Position numbers and translations under genes: made by a program. A stretch of DNA of 64,000 nt from Apodemus sylvaticus (lineage: Eukaryota; Chordata; Mammalia; Rodentia; Muridae). The notes beneath the pieces were generated by a model. That model saw nothing but the letters and a program-made list of their open reading frames with translations. It was not told the DNA's origin and made no database searches. This document shows positions 43,028 to 57,100 of the stretch, one piece after another. The stretch is taken from contig NC_067473.1 of assembly GCF_947179515.1 (NCBI RefSeq), positions 87,962,850 to 88,026,849 of the forward strand, given 5' to 3'. The first letter of the stretch is position 1. The number at the start of each line of letters is the position of its first letter.

Positions 43028-43246
43028 AGAGAAGTTGAGGAGTGGAGGCCGGCCAGGACCACTTGGAGAGAGGGGGGAGGGGAGGAGAGCACAAGAGGGG
43101 CAGAGAGGTGAGAGTGTGATGAAAGAAAGCAATGACAGAGAGAGGGGGGCAAGTAGCCCCTTTTATAGTGGGCCAGGTCTATGGGGCGGGGCATACCTGG
43201 CTGTTGCCAGGTAAGTGTGGGGTGGAGCTTAGACAGAATACCAACA
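42768..43246 (-). mobile_element. 5' LTR of ERV-like element
   Basis: A 479-bp LTR with TG...CA ends on the minus strand: it starts TGTTGGTATTC at 43246 and ends CCCCTTCA at 42768. A TATAAAA box lies at plus 43161-43167, and AATAAA at plus 42903-42908. U3, R and U5 can therefore be placed roughly as 43246-43135, 43135-42885 and 42885-42768. It is next to the primer binding site, which makes it the 5' LTR. Confidence 0.88.
42932..43024. repeat. (GA)n microsatellite in the 5' LTR
   Basis: GA repeats with occasional GACA, at the position matching the compound microsatellite of the other LTR. Confidence 0.95.
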
Positions 43247-44172
43247 GACCTAAGTCCAGATTTGATAGCACATCAGCAGGTAGCTGAGACACTGACAAAT
43301 GAAAAGTCAAATAGATGAATAACTTATTGAAAGAGATTTGATATTCAGAGCATATGTCATCTTCAAACTCAATTGGATTCTATAAGATTTTTTGTGAAGT
43401 TGATTTTGGTATTTATTAAGAGACTCTAGAGGTTTTTAGTGTAAATTATATGACAGCAATTAGTCAGTTATCATGTGCATTTAAAGTGTCTGAGCTGCAA
43501 GTACTTTCCCAAGATGAGTGAGTGATAATTCTGAAACTCAGAAACCACAGGCCATATGGTTCCTCTTTTCAAATGAAAGTCAGTTACTTTTTAATGAAAC
43601 CTTTCAATAAGAATTATGGCTGCATCCAGTATAAATTGGAATCCTTCCCTTTTTCTTAGGGGTGGAGATTAGTGTAATGATGGCCCTGGATTTGTGCTCC
43701 CTCCCTCACCTCATACTTCTGCATCTAAGCAGCAACAGAAGTTACCATGCAGTCCTGTCAGTACAGCACATCATCAGATCTCCCCTAGCTTGCTGGCATT
43801 ATAGGCCTTCCCTAGCTAGCATTAGAGTAGTGTGGCACCACTCTCACAAAACCCTCCTATACTCCTTACACCTGTGCAGAAAACAGAGGTAATATGAGTG
43901 AAAAACCCAAGAGTTGTTGTTTCCCAGCTAGAGCTGCAGGAGAGAGGAGAGCATGACTTTGGTCTATGAAGGTAGGCTCAAAAACGTGTAAATGTTTACC
44001 AAGGTGTCAGACAATATACAGGCTGAGATTGAAAAGGGGGCTTCTATTAACTGGTTGCAGTGGTTGCTGCTGCTAAGAGGGGGAGTGTCAGCCTTTCCTT
44101 GTTTAATACAGAGTGGTGAGTCCTGAAACCACAACACATATCACATTAACAACAGAAATGGAGTTAATAGGT

Positions 44173-44173
<1 letters not shown>
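43247..44173. other. unique DNA, no gene seen
   Basis: No gene or confident repeat. A 76-codon plus-strand frame at 43662-43892 is unremarkable. Confidence 0.4.
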
Positions 44174-44231
<58 letters not shown>

Positions 44232-44240
44232 TTATCTCTA
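44174..44240. repeat. (TC)n/(TATC)n microsatellite
   Basis: About 20 TC repeats run into about five TATC repeats. Confidence 0.95.
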
Positions 44241-44283
44241 TCTCTCTGTCATATACATATATATGCATTTTTATAAATATGTG

Positions 44284-44330
44284 CACATACACACACACAC
44301 ACACATATATATGTATATATATATATTATA
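44284..44330. repeat. (CA)n/(TA)n microsatellite
   Basis: Short CA then TA tracts. Confidence 0.9.
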
Positions 44331-47300
44331 TAAATAATTGTGTATATAATAATTGTGTCAGAAGAGCTGACCCTGTGGAGAGTAGTGGTGACATTGATGT
44401 TGAGACAGCGACTTGGGAGCAAATGGAGGGAGCGAATGGAAGGAGGAAATGGTGTGATTATAGTTAAACAAAATATATAAATATGAAATTAAATGTAAAA
44501 ATAAAGTGAGTTTTTGTAACAATTGAATAAAGCAGGAAGAAGAAAATGAAGGACAAAGGAGGACGGAAGGACATAGGGGTAAATAAACATCTAACCTTCA
44601 CTCCTTGTACTTGGGAAGTCTCACAGTTGATAGAACTGTTGAAGGGACTTCTCCCCTACCCATGCCTGAGCTCTCACTTTACCCTCTGCTCCACCCTCAG
44701 CTAAGCTTGCCCATCACTTTCATGTTTGGCTCCTCGTGTGCCTGCTCTGGGAATCTGCTCCTGGACCTCTCCTCCCTTGCAGTTGTTATACCCACTAATG
44801 TTTCAAACTCTTTCTTCTCTCTTGGTTTTCTCAAAGTATTTGCCCACGTCTATGAGATTAATGTATTCCCTTTCCCCCAACACCTCACTGGAAGGCTGTG
44901 ACACTGACTTTTTTGTCTCTGATCAGCACAGTTCTTTTGGTCAGTGTGAGATGCCAGAAACAAACAAACAGACAGACAAACAAAGAAAACAAAATGAAAC
45001 GTGGTTAGAGTTGGATCCCAACCTGAAAACTCAGAGCAGTTGCTTTTCCATCCTCAGATAGCACTCTTCCCAGAAATAACTCATGATTGTTTAGGGCCAC
45101 AACACGTTGAGCTCCTCTAGAGAGGTGAGCTGGAATGACTGTATGACTTTGACTTTCTGTAGACTACAGTCACTAGCTTTGTCATGTCTGGAACCGCAAA
45201 ATACTAACAAACAGACCTCCTGACTGTCCTTTTGTGTTCTAATGGGTTTTGACAGCTGATAAATATCATGAGCTAACTTCTATATATGTTCTTATGTGTG
45301 TAATTGCTGAGACATAGGATGTTAACTTTTTTGATGACGTAGCCAATTTCTTATTTTGTTTTATTTAGTACAGTCTTTGCTTAACAAAAGTGTGACTCAT
45401 TTAAATCAGGTGCTGTGTTACAGATAAGCAATTGTAATGGAGGCCTGCTAGTGACCAAGTATATAGAAAGAAGTTTGTGATAGGAAGAGGAAGAGCTCTC
45501 CTCCTGTACTTAATTAGGAAATGGACTGTTGCATAGGCTTGCCTATGGTTGAGACTGCACCGTGACAGTAGCTTCTCTGCAGGAAGTTCCTTTAGGGTAA
45601 TTTCTTTTCCTCTCTGTTTGATTTTGTCAGATGAGGACCTTTTGAGTAGTGAGAGAACAAGTTTATTCTCTCCTCAATGGTAGATCTTAGGCTATACAGT
45701 GGCAAAGGAAGCCACTGTGGTGTTGGCGCATATGTATCTACAATTCTTAATTCTCCTATGTGAAACCTACAGCATTCACCTTGAGTGTGACTGGGGACAG
45801 TGTGTTATAAAGCCAGATATGAGAGCAAAGGCATGAGAACACAGATGGTTTGGGTACTCCCAGTGCCATGACCAGGTGGTACAGCAGTCTTATGATTTTC
45901 ATAATAAAGAATCCATAGTTGTCATGTACTTTGCTAGAAACAGCACTGAGGCAGGTTACAGCAAGATGGGGAGAGCTGTTACAGGCCCCGGATGCATTGA
46001 TAGCTGTTGGGTGGGTGACTAGGGGGTGTTTTCACCTATTTCAAAGCCTTTACCTCATTAATGATCACAGGAATATTACATTACATTAAGAGATAAACAA
46101 TAAATGGCTGTTCAAAGAAGGGCATATGATACCCGAAGATAAGTTCTCTTGAGGCTTTAGACCCACAATATTTCAAATTTTATGTAATCACTGAAATTCT
46201 AGCCAGCCATTGAAGACTTTCAAATTTGTCCAATGTAAGCTGCCATTTAATATGAAGTTCCCATGTCCTTTTAGGAACTGATACTTTTTAACCTTCTTCC
46301 TTGATTTCTTGTTGGCTATTAAATTTGATTGCTAAGATTTAGTATCACATATAGCATTTGGGCAGCCAGTATACACATCAATTTTCTTTGTGAAAAGCTG
46401 TACTAACAACTGTTTGATATGCATTATAGTCTTTTAGGTAATTGGAATTTAACTAGGCTACAATTAAAACAGTAGCAGTGATACAAAATTGTCTCTTAAG
46501 ATTTCTCTTCACCCCATCTCCCACCATCTATACCTTACTCTAATCAGTTTCTTTTTCTTCCTGGCATCTCACACAGATCCATGTTCACTGAGGTTTAACA
46601 TATTTAAAATATAAACTTGTAATAGCACAATTAAAATTGGTTCCATCCTTATAATACAGATGATCAATAGGCCATTTATGTATTATGAAAACATGTGTAT
46701 GTGTGTTTATGTAATAAGTCTATATATACAAGCACACATGTACATGTGTAGAGAAAAAGGCTTTGACTTACATGGTAGGGATATCTTTCAATAGTGCCTG
46801 TACTGGAAAAGATTCCACATTTTTGAAGTATTCTTTCCAGGAATGGGAATATCCTAGATTATAGTATTATATCCTTCTAGTGGCTCCTGAAATGACTTTG
46901 GTCAACAGCAGTCAGAATATTTGTAAATAAATGTTGGATGACATTTAATTATCATAGAGAATTCCATGAAAAAAGTGAACTCCAAATGAGAAAAAATTAT
47001 TTCCTTTTACAATCTGGAAGTTTTCTACCTGTGGTCCTTTGGCTATATTGCATTTTTACATGTCCTCATGTTGTTCTATCATGGCAGAAGCACTTGGTGG
47101 AGACAGCAGTTTAAACACAAAAGACAAGACAGGGTGTCTGAGCCCACAAGAGGGTGGCCCTGGTGTGCTCTAACTCCTTCACACTCAGGCCACCTGCTGA
47201 AGGCTCTCAACCTTAGAAAAGCTTCACAACAGAGGGGCCAGACTTTGGGGAAACATTTAACCAAACCAAGAAACAGCTAGCAGTTATTGCTCATAAATGT

Positions 47301-49718
47301 TAATATTTTAGTTTATCTGACAATATAATTTCTGAACTCACCTTTCTTAATTTACAGACTATTGCATTAGCCCCTGATAGAGAAGGAAGTTCAGGCAGTC
47401 ACAGGCTTTAGAGATAGCATAACTCTAGCTGTCCTATCATTTTTCCTTAAGACCTCCCTTAGGTCTTTGAAGTCTGACGATCTGTATCCTTCTGTGAATG
47501 GATTCTTATCCTAATGAAAGGAAGTGAGGCATATATAAATTGCTGCAGGAGAGCCTTCTCTGAGGTCAAGAGGATTTTCCCCTCACTTAACCATAGTCCC
47601 CCTAACAGCAGTGAAATAATTGCTCTGTACTGGAAAGTTGAATGTGAATTTTGAGTTTTAATGAGACCAGTATAAGAATTTAGTGATGACAGATGAGAGA
47701 AAAGCAGCTTTGAGAAATGTCTCAATTCAAGTGAGGGTCACTGATGATGCTGGACAGTCTTGCTACTTTATTTGAAAGTGAATGAAGCTTTATAGTAATA
47801 ATGGACACACATTTTCACACGGAATATTGAGAATGGTCTTCATTAATAAGAGTATTCAATTTCTGTGGGATTGATTTTCTGTAAGTAAAACTATTTACTG
47901 GTGTGACCCTCACTCCCTGAAGCTTCTATAATGAGTACAGCCTCTATTGATATTTCATTTTTAGGATTCAGCAACTCATTTTATGTTTCCATATTCACAC
48001 CATTACTAAATCATCTGTTATCTTTGCCTCTCCATCCACAGTGAACAGCGCTGAGGTGCACAGACAGTAAATGTGGTTTTGTCTTTCCCACAACATCTAC
48101 TATTTTTTCAGTAGCTCAGTTCTTGATTGTTCTAAAGTATAAACAACAGTTTTTGGATATGCACTTCAGTACAGCTAGGCATTTGCTATAGTTCTTCAGA
48201 GCAATAGAATTAGTAATCCTAAACTGTAACATATAACCAAACAACACCCACTTTCAGAGAATTGCTGTGATTACTGTACACTCCAGTACGACAGAAATTT
48301 ATTTTAAAAAAAATCTCTTATTTGGTATGTGTGTGATTTTTGTCTTGGATGTTCTCATCTTGTTAATAGCAAACCAGACTCTATTTACCATTAAAAATTT
48401 ACATGTATGCCAATGGAAGTAGTGTTCTTCCCTTAATCAATGCTGAACACTCGTCTTAGTTCCAATGTGATACTTCTACATGCTGTGTACCTCTCATTCT
48501 ATTGTGCTACAACTACCTAAGCAGTAAACAACATGTCCTGAAATGTGTATGCATGTATATATCTGTGAGTACACGTTCATAGACAAACAAAGCAATGGAT
48601 TTTTATAGCTATATTGGGAAACAGAAAACCAGGAGTGCCTTGACCTTACTCTCTGTGTTATTCTCCTGGCCCACACCATGAGCAGATGGCAGTCATGGTC
48701 CCAGTGGGCCCTTCCTATATTTCACATCTATCAAGATGCCTTTTTAATAACAATTTATTTTAACTGGTTTCAGAAATCTATGCAAACACCAACATGTAGC
48801 ACTGTGTCTCCAGATGTGTTAATGATTTAGCTTCCCACCTTGCCTTCTTAATCTGCTTTCAAGGGCAAAGAAATGCTGGTGTGGTGAAAGTGAAAGATTC
48901 CTTACTTGCGGTTTTCTGTCCCTCTTCTGCTTACTTGAGCTGTGCACCTAGGCCCTGAAAGATGTTCTCCTCCACAGAGAAGTGCTGCTGAAGCATTTCT
49001 CTCTCCTTTGCTTCCACTTATCTCCAGGCACAGCTTTAGGGGATATTTTTAAAGTTAACAAATATGTTCTCATGATATGATTATATAAATCCTTTATCTA
49101 CAAGCACAAATCACTAGAGGGTTTGTATGTGAGGTCTTTAAAATAAGCATAGAAAGTCAGTGACTGTGCAGCAAACCTGTGAACTTATTTAAAGTGTTAT
49201 TTTTCCCCTGAAATTTGTCAAAGTGTGTTATGAATTTCAAACCTAGAAGTAGTTTTCTCTTCCTAGAAAAAAATAGTTTTCTATTTTGAAGCCACTTCAG
49301 AGATGAGACATTTGACCAGGTAATCAAATGTTTCACACATCTCCAGGTTACACTATTTCCCTGCCCACAATGAGAGGCCTTTGAGAGAAAAAGTTATTCT
49401 ATTTTACTCTTTTTTAATCTTTAATTGAAAATAAAAAACAGAGAAGTGGCATCAAAATAAATTCAACAAATGTTTACAAGTGAGTTTAGTATCCCTGTTA
49501 AGTGATGTTTCTTTAAAGAAATGATTTTTGTTCACTACGTTAAGTTATTGAAAAGTCTCAGTGGCATGCCCATTTTGGTGAACACAATGTTATGCTATAT
49601 ATCCTTGGCCAGTTAGCTCATCTCTCCTCTCACCTATTTAAACCTTGTGTATTCTCAGGTTGATGAGGTGCTCGATCATCTATGGCATGACACAGCCAGT
49701 ATCACTGACTGTATCATG
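44331..49718. other. long unique interval, no gene seen
   Basis: No L1, LTR or clear SINE is recognisable over about 5 kb, which is unusual against the rest of the window. Open frames (for example 44605-44901, 47068-47280 and 47459-47725) have no known product and no codon pattern I trust. Confidence 0.5.
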
Positions 49719-49743
49719 TGTCATGTGACAGTATCACATGACA
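49719..49743. other. 25-bp palindrome with two E-box/M-box motifs
   Basis: Two 10-bp arms, TGTCATGTGA and TCACATGACA, are perfect reverse complements separated by CAGTA. Each arm holds TCATGTGA or its complement, the sequence bound by MITF/TFE-type bHLH-zip proteins. Whether it is used is unknown. Confidence 0.5.
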
Positions 49744-51812
49744 CTCAGGCTCTTACTTGTTCTGCAGCGTGCTGAAGAGAGAAAGGGGCAAGATGAATGA
49801 GAATCATCTTGTATGGGTGGCTATTAAATGACTTAACTTTAAAACAATGAAAGATGTGATAAACAGAGTGGAGCCTCATAGTTAGTGACATTTCCAAGTT
49901 TTAGAATGCTGTAAATAATGGGGAAATTTCATTACAAAACAAAGGACCTCTCTTCTGACACATGAGAACAAATGACTTCACATCTCATCTATATTTAGAG
50001 GGTTGATTTTGAAGTCTATTCATTTATCCTTTGGTCTTCACTTTTATATAAATGATGGTGCTCTTTTAAAACCTGAAGTCCAAATGGCTTTAATGTGATG
50101 AAGTATGTGACATTTTATAGCCATTTCATAACAATTCTTGCATGTCACCATAGTGCAGTTACATACAATATCAATTATCCTCGAAGGTATTGTGTGGTTG
50201 TAGATCATAAACTTTTAGCTTAAATTAAACATCACAGCTGGTTGCTTTAATTTGATGCATTATGCCACAAATGTTTCAACAGCTTGACTAAAATGAGCCA
50301 TACTGCCGATTCAGAGGAAGAGCGAAGGTCAGTGCGCATGCAGCCTAGTCAGCTGTAAATTTTCTCTGGGCATATTAAAAGGCATTCTGCAGAATATGCT
50401 TAATGGAATGTAACCAAACAAAAGAACTGAGTAGCCGTTTGCAATGTTGTCTCACTGATGGAAAGTGTTGAATGAATTCTTTTTCTCACAACAAAACATT
50501 TAAAAATCATGGACATTGTGTTTTAGGCAGTTGTTTACTCCTATTGTGATAGATGGCTCTGCTTCCCTTTTCTTTTTATACTGGAGACATCATGAAGTCT
50601 TCAAGGGGACACAGCTGGAGAAGGACCAAAAGTGATTTTAGTTTCGTACTTGCTTTCAACAAATACAACCCCCTCCCACCTGTGCAATTAAGAGACCAGA
50701 AAAGCTATCTTTTCTACTAACTCCATTTGAAATTCAACAGCCTGTAGCTGAGAAGTTGAAAGTAATACCGCTAAGATAATCATTCATAATAATAAAAGCC
50801 AATTTTAAGACTATTGTAACTCCAAGGGTGTTCTAACCTGCAGCAATTAGTTCTAAAAGTTATCGTTGATGCAGTTCATGATGTAAATTAGCTGTCACTT
50901 AAATCAGAAAATAAAGTTTCCTAAATTACAGCTGGAAATAAAACAGCAAAAAAATAGCGTGATTGGATAAGGCTACATAGTATTTAAAAATTTTAACTTT
51001 ATAAATAAGAGTTACTTTCCTATCAGTCATGGTGCATTATAATTTTACAGCTACATGAGAACCAGTAGTCTGATAGTTTCTTTTACAACCTGTTTAAGCC
51101 TCTTCCAGTTCAAGAAGAGCTGTCGCTCTTGTACACCGTAAGATTTGGAGCCCTACCTAATCCTTTTTGTATATGACAAAATCAAAATTATCGAGTGCAT
51201 GTCTGAGTGCCTTTTCTTTAGTCACAACTATGTATACTGTTTTTTTCTTTAAGCTTAACACAACTTCATACACCTCGTAGACTCATTAAACTCTCCCAGT
51301 AAAAAAATCAAATATTCTTCACTGTCTGATGACAATTTAGTTACAGACTTCCTTATGTCTCATATTAGATTTGCTTTGGCAACTAGTTTGTAAGCATATT
51401 TGATCTGTATAATATTCATCTCTTCTTGAGCTCATAAACTATCTAGATTTTCATGACTGTAATGAGACAGGTAAAATACGCCATTACTGAAATAAAGGAG
51501 ATCATTTAGCTCTCAGTTTTATGGTCATACATCCAAATGGCAAAGGGATATGCAGATAAAGTCCCCCCATAGATGTAGGATTGGGGGCAAGGAGGAGGAT
51601 GGCAGACTGAGCAAAGAAAGAGGATTAGAGTGACCAGGCTTACTCCTTCTGTAAGAACATTTCCACTAGGTCAATGGCTTAAAGAGTCTGGTAATGGATC
51701 TATCACTCTATAACTTATAACCCCCAACACTATCAATATTGTCATCATGAAAAACAAATCTCCAGTACAGACAGACCCTTAGAAAAACTCATAATTCTCT
51801 TTGTATGTAATT
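49744..51812. other. repeat-free interval, candidate conserved non-coding element
   Basis: No repeats and no coding frame. The part 50040-51000 has intermediate composition and dense motif-like words: CAGCTG at 50929-50934, TGTCA at 50893-50897, 'gattggataa' at 50961-50970 (CCAAT- and GATA-like), and TAAT-containing words. This look is typical of developmental enhancers, but conservation cannot be judged from one sequence. Confidence 0.3.
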
Positions 51813-51818
51813 TACACA

Positions 51819-51849
<31 letters not shown>
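51813..51849. repeat. (CA)n microsatellite
   Basis: About 17 CA repeats with one TA interruption. Confidence 0.95.
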
Positions 51850-54072
51850 TTTCACATGAAGTTAATAATAATTATGATCCCATAGTTTCTTTTTTTTTTC
51901 TATTTTGAGATTATATTTACATCATTTGTCCCTTTCCCTTCCTCCTTCCAAAGTCGTCCAAATACCCATCACTGTGGTTCACTTTCAAATTCATGGCTGC
52001 TTTTCCCTTGACCGTTACATTTATATATCTGTACACATATATTTTAAAATACAACCTGCATAGCCTATATCATGTTGCTTTTATGTATATTTTCAAGCCT
52101 GACCATTTGGCTTTGGATAATGAATTAATGGCCTCTCTCCTGGAGAAGACTATTTCTTTCACTCTCAGAATTCCTTAGTTGCCTATAGTTCTTTGTTCAG
52201 TGACCCAAACTCTGTGGTCTTTCTCCTGTTGACTTTGCGATATCTCTTGTCCTTGTTCAGTTCATGTTTACCCATTCAGGCTGGTGAGACTTTAAGTGTT
52301 GTTTCTAATATTACAAGGAGAAACACAGTATCACAGAAAATCCCATGATTCTCTGCCTCTTATATTCTTTCTTCCTTAACTTCAACAATGCACAATAACT
52401 CCAAGAGTGTAGCAATGCTATGAATACCTTAGCCAAAACCAACAGCTTTCTAATTGGACTTGAGACTGGCTCCACTAGAGAAGATTGTGCACTGGGATCT
52501 TCATCAACTTCCCACAACTTGTAAAGTCAATGGATGTTGGAGAAAAAAAAAACATATCCACAAGTTTACTAACTCAGAACAATTCATAATCTATACTTTC
52601 ACATATTTGTCATTATACCCACAGATGAGTGTAATGCTCACAGGTCATCAAGGAACTATCTCTTTGCAATAATAGTCTCCTTTTTAATATAATGGATGAG
52701 CCAAATTTTGAGGAAGTTTCATTTTTAAACAAAATGAGTTAATGATAGCTTTTAGATCAAAGACCTGCTAGTGACCTTTGTAGCCATATCAACAAACTTG
52801 AGTGAATAAGTCTCACTCTGCATCAGTCCAGAACTGGACTGTTCTGGATCTGGTTGCTCAATGAAGCCTCCACCAAAGAATGAGAGAACCTACTCTGACC
52901 CTCTTCTCTCAGCACTACTGTGAATCAGTATTTCTGGAGTTCGTTTCAGAGGCAGAAATAAGTCTGCCTTGTCTCATCTTTCTCTGTAGGAAAGTATTTC
53001 TAGTGAAAATATGCTGTGTGTGTACTGTGGGGAAACCTGATTATAAAGCCTGACTGTGAACTTGGCATGTTTACTAGGTTTTCATGCTAGATGCCTTTTG
53101 GTAATTGCAGAGAACTATGTGTGTCTCCTAAGTGTTACTACACCGCATAAGTGAGGCAATTCTAAAACAAAAGCTAAGAATGAGCCTGACTCACAGATTT
53201 TGTGACATAGAGCCAAATCTCTTTCACAATTTCTTCCTTGCAGAATATATCCAGGTGCTCTAGGTTGAAGCTGCATTTTTCAGTGAATCACTGAAAATGA
53301 AATAAAAGGAAATAAAAGGCATAAGATGTACCCATTAAAGTGGATTTTCTGGGTAGTCTTTCCTGAACTATTTTAGAACTGATGGAACATAATTACTACT
53401 CAAATCACACAGGGCAGTAAAAACTGCTTTCAGGTCAACAATTTGAGAATGGTGTACCTTGCATGTGATGATTTACCTTCTTTCTCATGTTGTCATTTTG
53501 TAAAACCACAGTGACCCACTGTTCAAGTCAGCTCCATACCATCTTGGATGCCTCATTTTCAATGGCCTGCCTCTTTTCTCATAGTTGATGCATTCTGGGT
53601 GCTACCTAGAAAATGTATCTACAGAGATCTTCCTCTACATGATCACAAACTATCGGTCTGGCCCTTTTGTAAATATGCACAATGCCTCATAATTCCTGCT
53701 TCCAACCAGATCCTTTTACATCTTTTATTAATTCATATTATTGTTGTTAACATTCTTCTTCTATTTTTGTTTCTGCCTGAGAGTCCATCCTCAAGCACCT
53801 TCAGAAGATGCTGCTTTAGGTCAGTAAGTGTCAAATTTCCCTTCACATTTCATGGAAATTGAGAGACAATGAACTGAATAATACCTAAGGAGAAAGTTCT
53901 CAATGCATGACCTAATGTATCTAAATTTCTGCTATCTGCCCTATCTCTGTGCCATCACACAGACCAAGTGTTCTCTAATCCTATTAATTGTTCCCCCAAG
54001 AAGCTACACTTTTGCTTCACAGAGAAGTATTCTAGGTGAGAAGGCAATCCTTTCAAATTAAAACTTTTGTGA
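51850..54072. other. unique DNA, no gene seen
   Basis: No confident repeat. Frames at 51993-52178, 52311-52517 and 53548-53862 (104 codons) are not recognised and lack supporting context. Confidence 0.45.
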
Positions 54073-54180
54073 AGTTGAACAAGATAGCCAGGCTCACAGG
54101 AAGTTAGGTTTTTATGGATCCTTTTGCTTCAGCATCCTGAGTACTGGGATCATAGGTGTGAACGAGCACACCCAGCTTGG
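54073..54180 (-). mobile_element. B1-like SINE
   Basis: Plus-strand landmarks 'aagatagccaggctcacagg', 'ttgcttcagcatcctgagta', 'ctgggatcataggtgtgaac' and 'gcacacccagctt' are the reversed 7SL-derived B1 body, moderately diverged. Confidence 0.7.
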
Positions 54181-57100
54181 TTTTATTGTAACATTAGATA
54201 TTTTAAGGTCTTATGTTTTCTCATGATACATTTTTATGTTCATGAGAAGTTTCACCATGGGAGGAGCTCTGGTTTTCTTACTATATTTTACTGTTTCCCT
54301 TCTAAAGAAAAACTTTCTGCTGAAATCAATTGATAATTGTGATTTCTTAATCTCCAGTGACTAAGGGTTCTTAGTATTTTGCCATGAGCAGGGATATGCT
54401 GTGACAAGGTATTTAACCTATTCCAATCATTAGCTCCTATCAAATATAAATTACAGAAATGTTTGTTTTATGTGTAATTTCACATCTGATTTTTTTCTTT
54501 TTCTTTTTTTTCCAAATCTTTTCCTCAAGAAACCTTCTTAACTGTCTAATCACATTTTGAGTATCTGAGTTGTTCACCTTCCAATACTCTTAGGAGTGGT
54601 CTCCTTGGTCACCTACTTTGAAATTAGTTTGGAGTCTTTTAGAGAGTGGATATCTGATGTCTCACTAGAGTACGTGTTAATTTAACCTAGTGATGAATTT
54701 GTAAAACAAACTGCACAAAACCATTAAGGTATGTTTTCTTCATGATTTTGCTTTAGTTTACGTCTCCATAAAGCATCATGTAAATGCATTCCAAACAGCC
54801 TGATGAGGACAGAGACTCAGGATGGCAAAGACCAGTGCAGAGAATAGTGAGAATGGAGTTTGATGCCCTGCAGTTGAGAATCTTAGCAATGTACTATGTT
54901 CTGTCTCTAGTCACAGAAGGAGCAAAGATAAAAGTTGGATTAATCTACCACCATAATTAATGACAGGATGAAATTAAAAATGTCAGCCATGTCTAACAAG
55001 CATGGTTGTGTTATCAATGAGTGACCATATTTTCTGCGTTTTATTTAAAAAAAAAATCATGTTAAGGTCAAAATATGCATATTCACAAAGTTTAAATTCA
55101 GCTCATTTCTGACTTAAAATTCATTTACTGGCATACTCAAGGAACAGTATTCTGAATAAATGAGAAATAAGATTGAAAAGCTGTGCAAAGCTGAAAAGCG
55201 AAGGATCCCTGAAGGATCGAGAAGGCAGAGAAGCACGGAAGGTCTGTACACAGTGCTAAAATCACTGAGTCTAGGAGGGGAGCCAGAAATACTGTGTTGT
55301 TAATGAAGAACATGTATGTGGTGAGAGCAGACAGAGAGCTGAGGAAGAGACAGGTGCCAGTTAGACCTTCTGTCTTCTGACAGTGAGGAGCCATGGCTTC
55401 ACGCTGTGGAGCTTTCCTTTTACACAGCCTATATCTGATGGGCATAGCTTAAAATTAGACATAATGAGATTGAAATAACGCTGAAGGTTGACAAGGGCAT
55501 TCAGAGGTTAATCAGAGAGGAGGAAGGCAGGTGTTAGAAAAACATATTCAATGGATATTAAGAGTTAAATCACAAGATAAGTAGCTAATTAGAGTGAGAT
55601 TTAGACTGGCCTCCTGTAGAATTCCACTGAGTGAAATGTGAAACTGTTTTGTATACTCACAAATTCTAAGGAAGAGACGGAGAGAAATGCCAGTCGTGGA
55701 TGGGCTGACCATTAAGTCTATTTTCAGGTGTCTGGAATCATATCCTTGTCCAAGGCAGAGAGCAAAGGTTGGTCCAGTGGGTCAAGGAGTACCTCACGCA
55801 GGTGTCAACAAATCCAGTTCAAGTTAATAAAAAATGATTTTTTTGTGACAGAGATAAATGATTTTTTCTGGCATATAGTAAATTTTATAAAACTACTGTA
55901 AAATGAAGGGCAAAGAAACTCACAAAATATCATTCAAGGGCAACACTAAGCACCCACAGAGAAGGGAGGCCCAACAATACGACATGATCTCATTTATATT
56001 AATACCATTTGTCCTTATAAAAACATGGACAAACTAAGGTGACCAGGACAGAGAAATATCAAAATATTGTAATGATCAATTCTAGTTGCAGAGGTAAATG
56101 AAATGCTTATTTGGAGGAAGTTTCAATTCTACCGATTTGTTTTGCTTTGTATTTGGAGGAAAGCGGGTTGACCACAGCCTTGATCCAGTATGTTAAAATT
56201 AGAAAGAACTAGTTACTGAGTATATAATTATATGCTATTTCAGAATTAAGGACTTTTAATAGTAAATGTCAATATGCTTAAAATAATTCCTGATAGTTCT
56301 ACTCAAGAGTGGCTTGAGAAAGTATACAGATTCTCTGTGAAGAATAAATGCCAAGCTGGAGTGAAAGGAGAAGGGAGTACAAGACATAGAGTGGACTCGG
56401 TCAGAGCCAGCTTCTAAGACACATGACCTCTACATGTCAGGCCTGACATCAAGAGCAGGTAGACAGGGCACTTGAAACATAGCAGATGGAAATATCTCAC
56501 CAATGTAGTGAAGAAATAAAAATTAGAAAGAAAATCCCCATATTCTGTGGGATTTGTCCTTCAAATTTCATTACACGAGAGGTAAATCTTAAAATGAAAA
56601 AAATTAATACATGCTTGCCTCCACTAAAAGCATACACTCATTTTGTCTAGTTCTGAATTATAATAAAGAGTCAAGGGGGAAATGTTACACCTCTTAGATG
56701 ACATCATTCAAGAAATTATACTAAGGCAAAGTCACATCACTTTTCCCCCAATAGGAACTCAGTGACCATGAACTGCTTCCCACACTGGGGCAGTCACTTA
56801 AGTATTCTGAAGTGTTCTCACAAGTTCAGGACTCTCCCCAGTACTGTCATTACCACAGACTAGAAACAGACCTGACTGAAAGAAATGTGACACAGAAATG
56901 TGTTACTCAATTTATAATTTTGTACTTTTGAATGCTCAAGTGTGTTGCAAAGATGATCTAATTGAAGTTAGGAAATGTTAAAGGATGTCAAAAGCCAATT
57001 CATTACTTGCTGGGTGGAACTGCAAGATGACTTTAGAAATTGTTACCTCAGCTGTTTAGGACTCCATTTGACCTTCTTTTGCCCATAGCATGCACTATGA

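Noticed and set aside
44605..45061. Two overlapping plus-strand frames (98 and 111 codons) considered as a gene
   Set aside because: They lie in shifted frames of the same sequence, with no conserved motif or coding context that I can see.
55137..55445. 102-codon minus-strand frame
   Set aside because: No recognisable domain, typical chance composition, and no supporting context.
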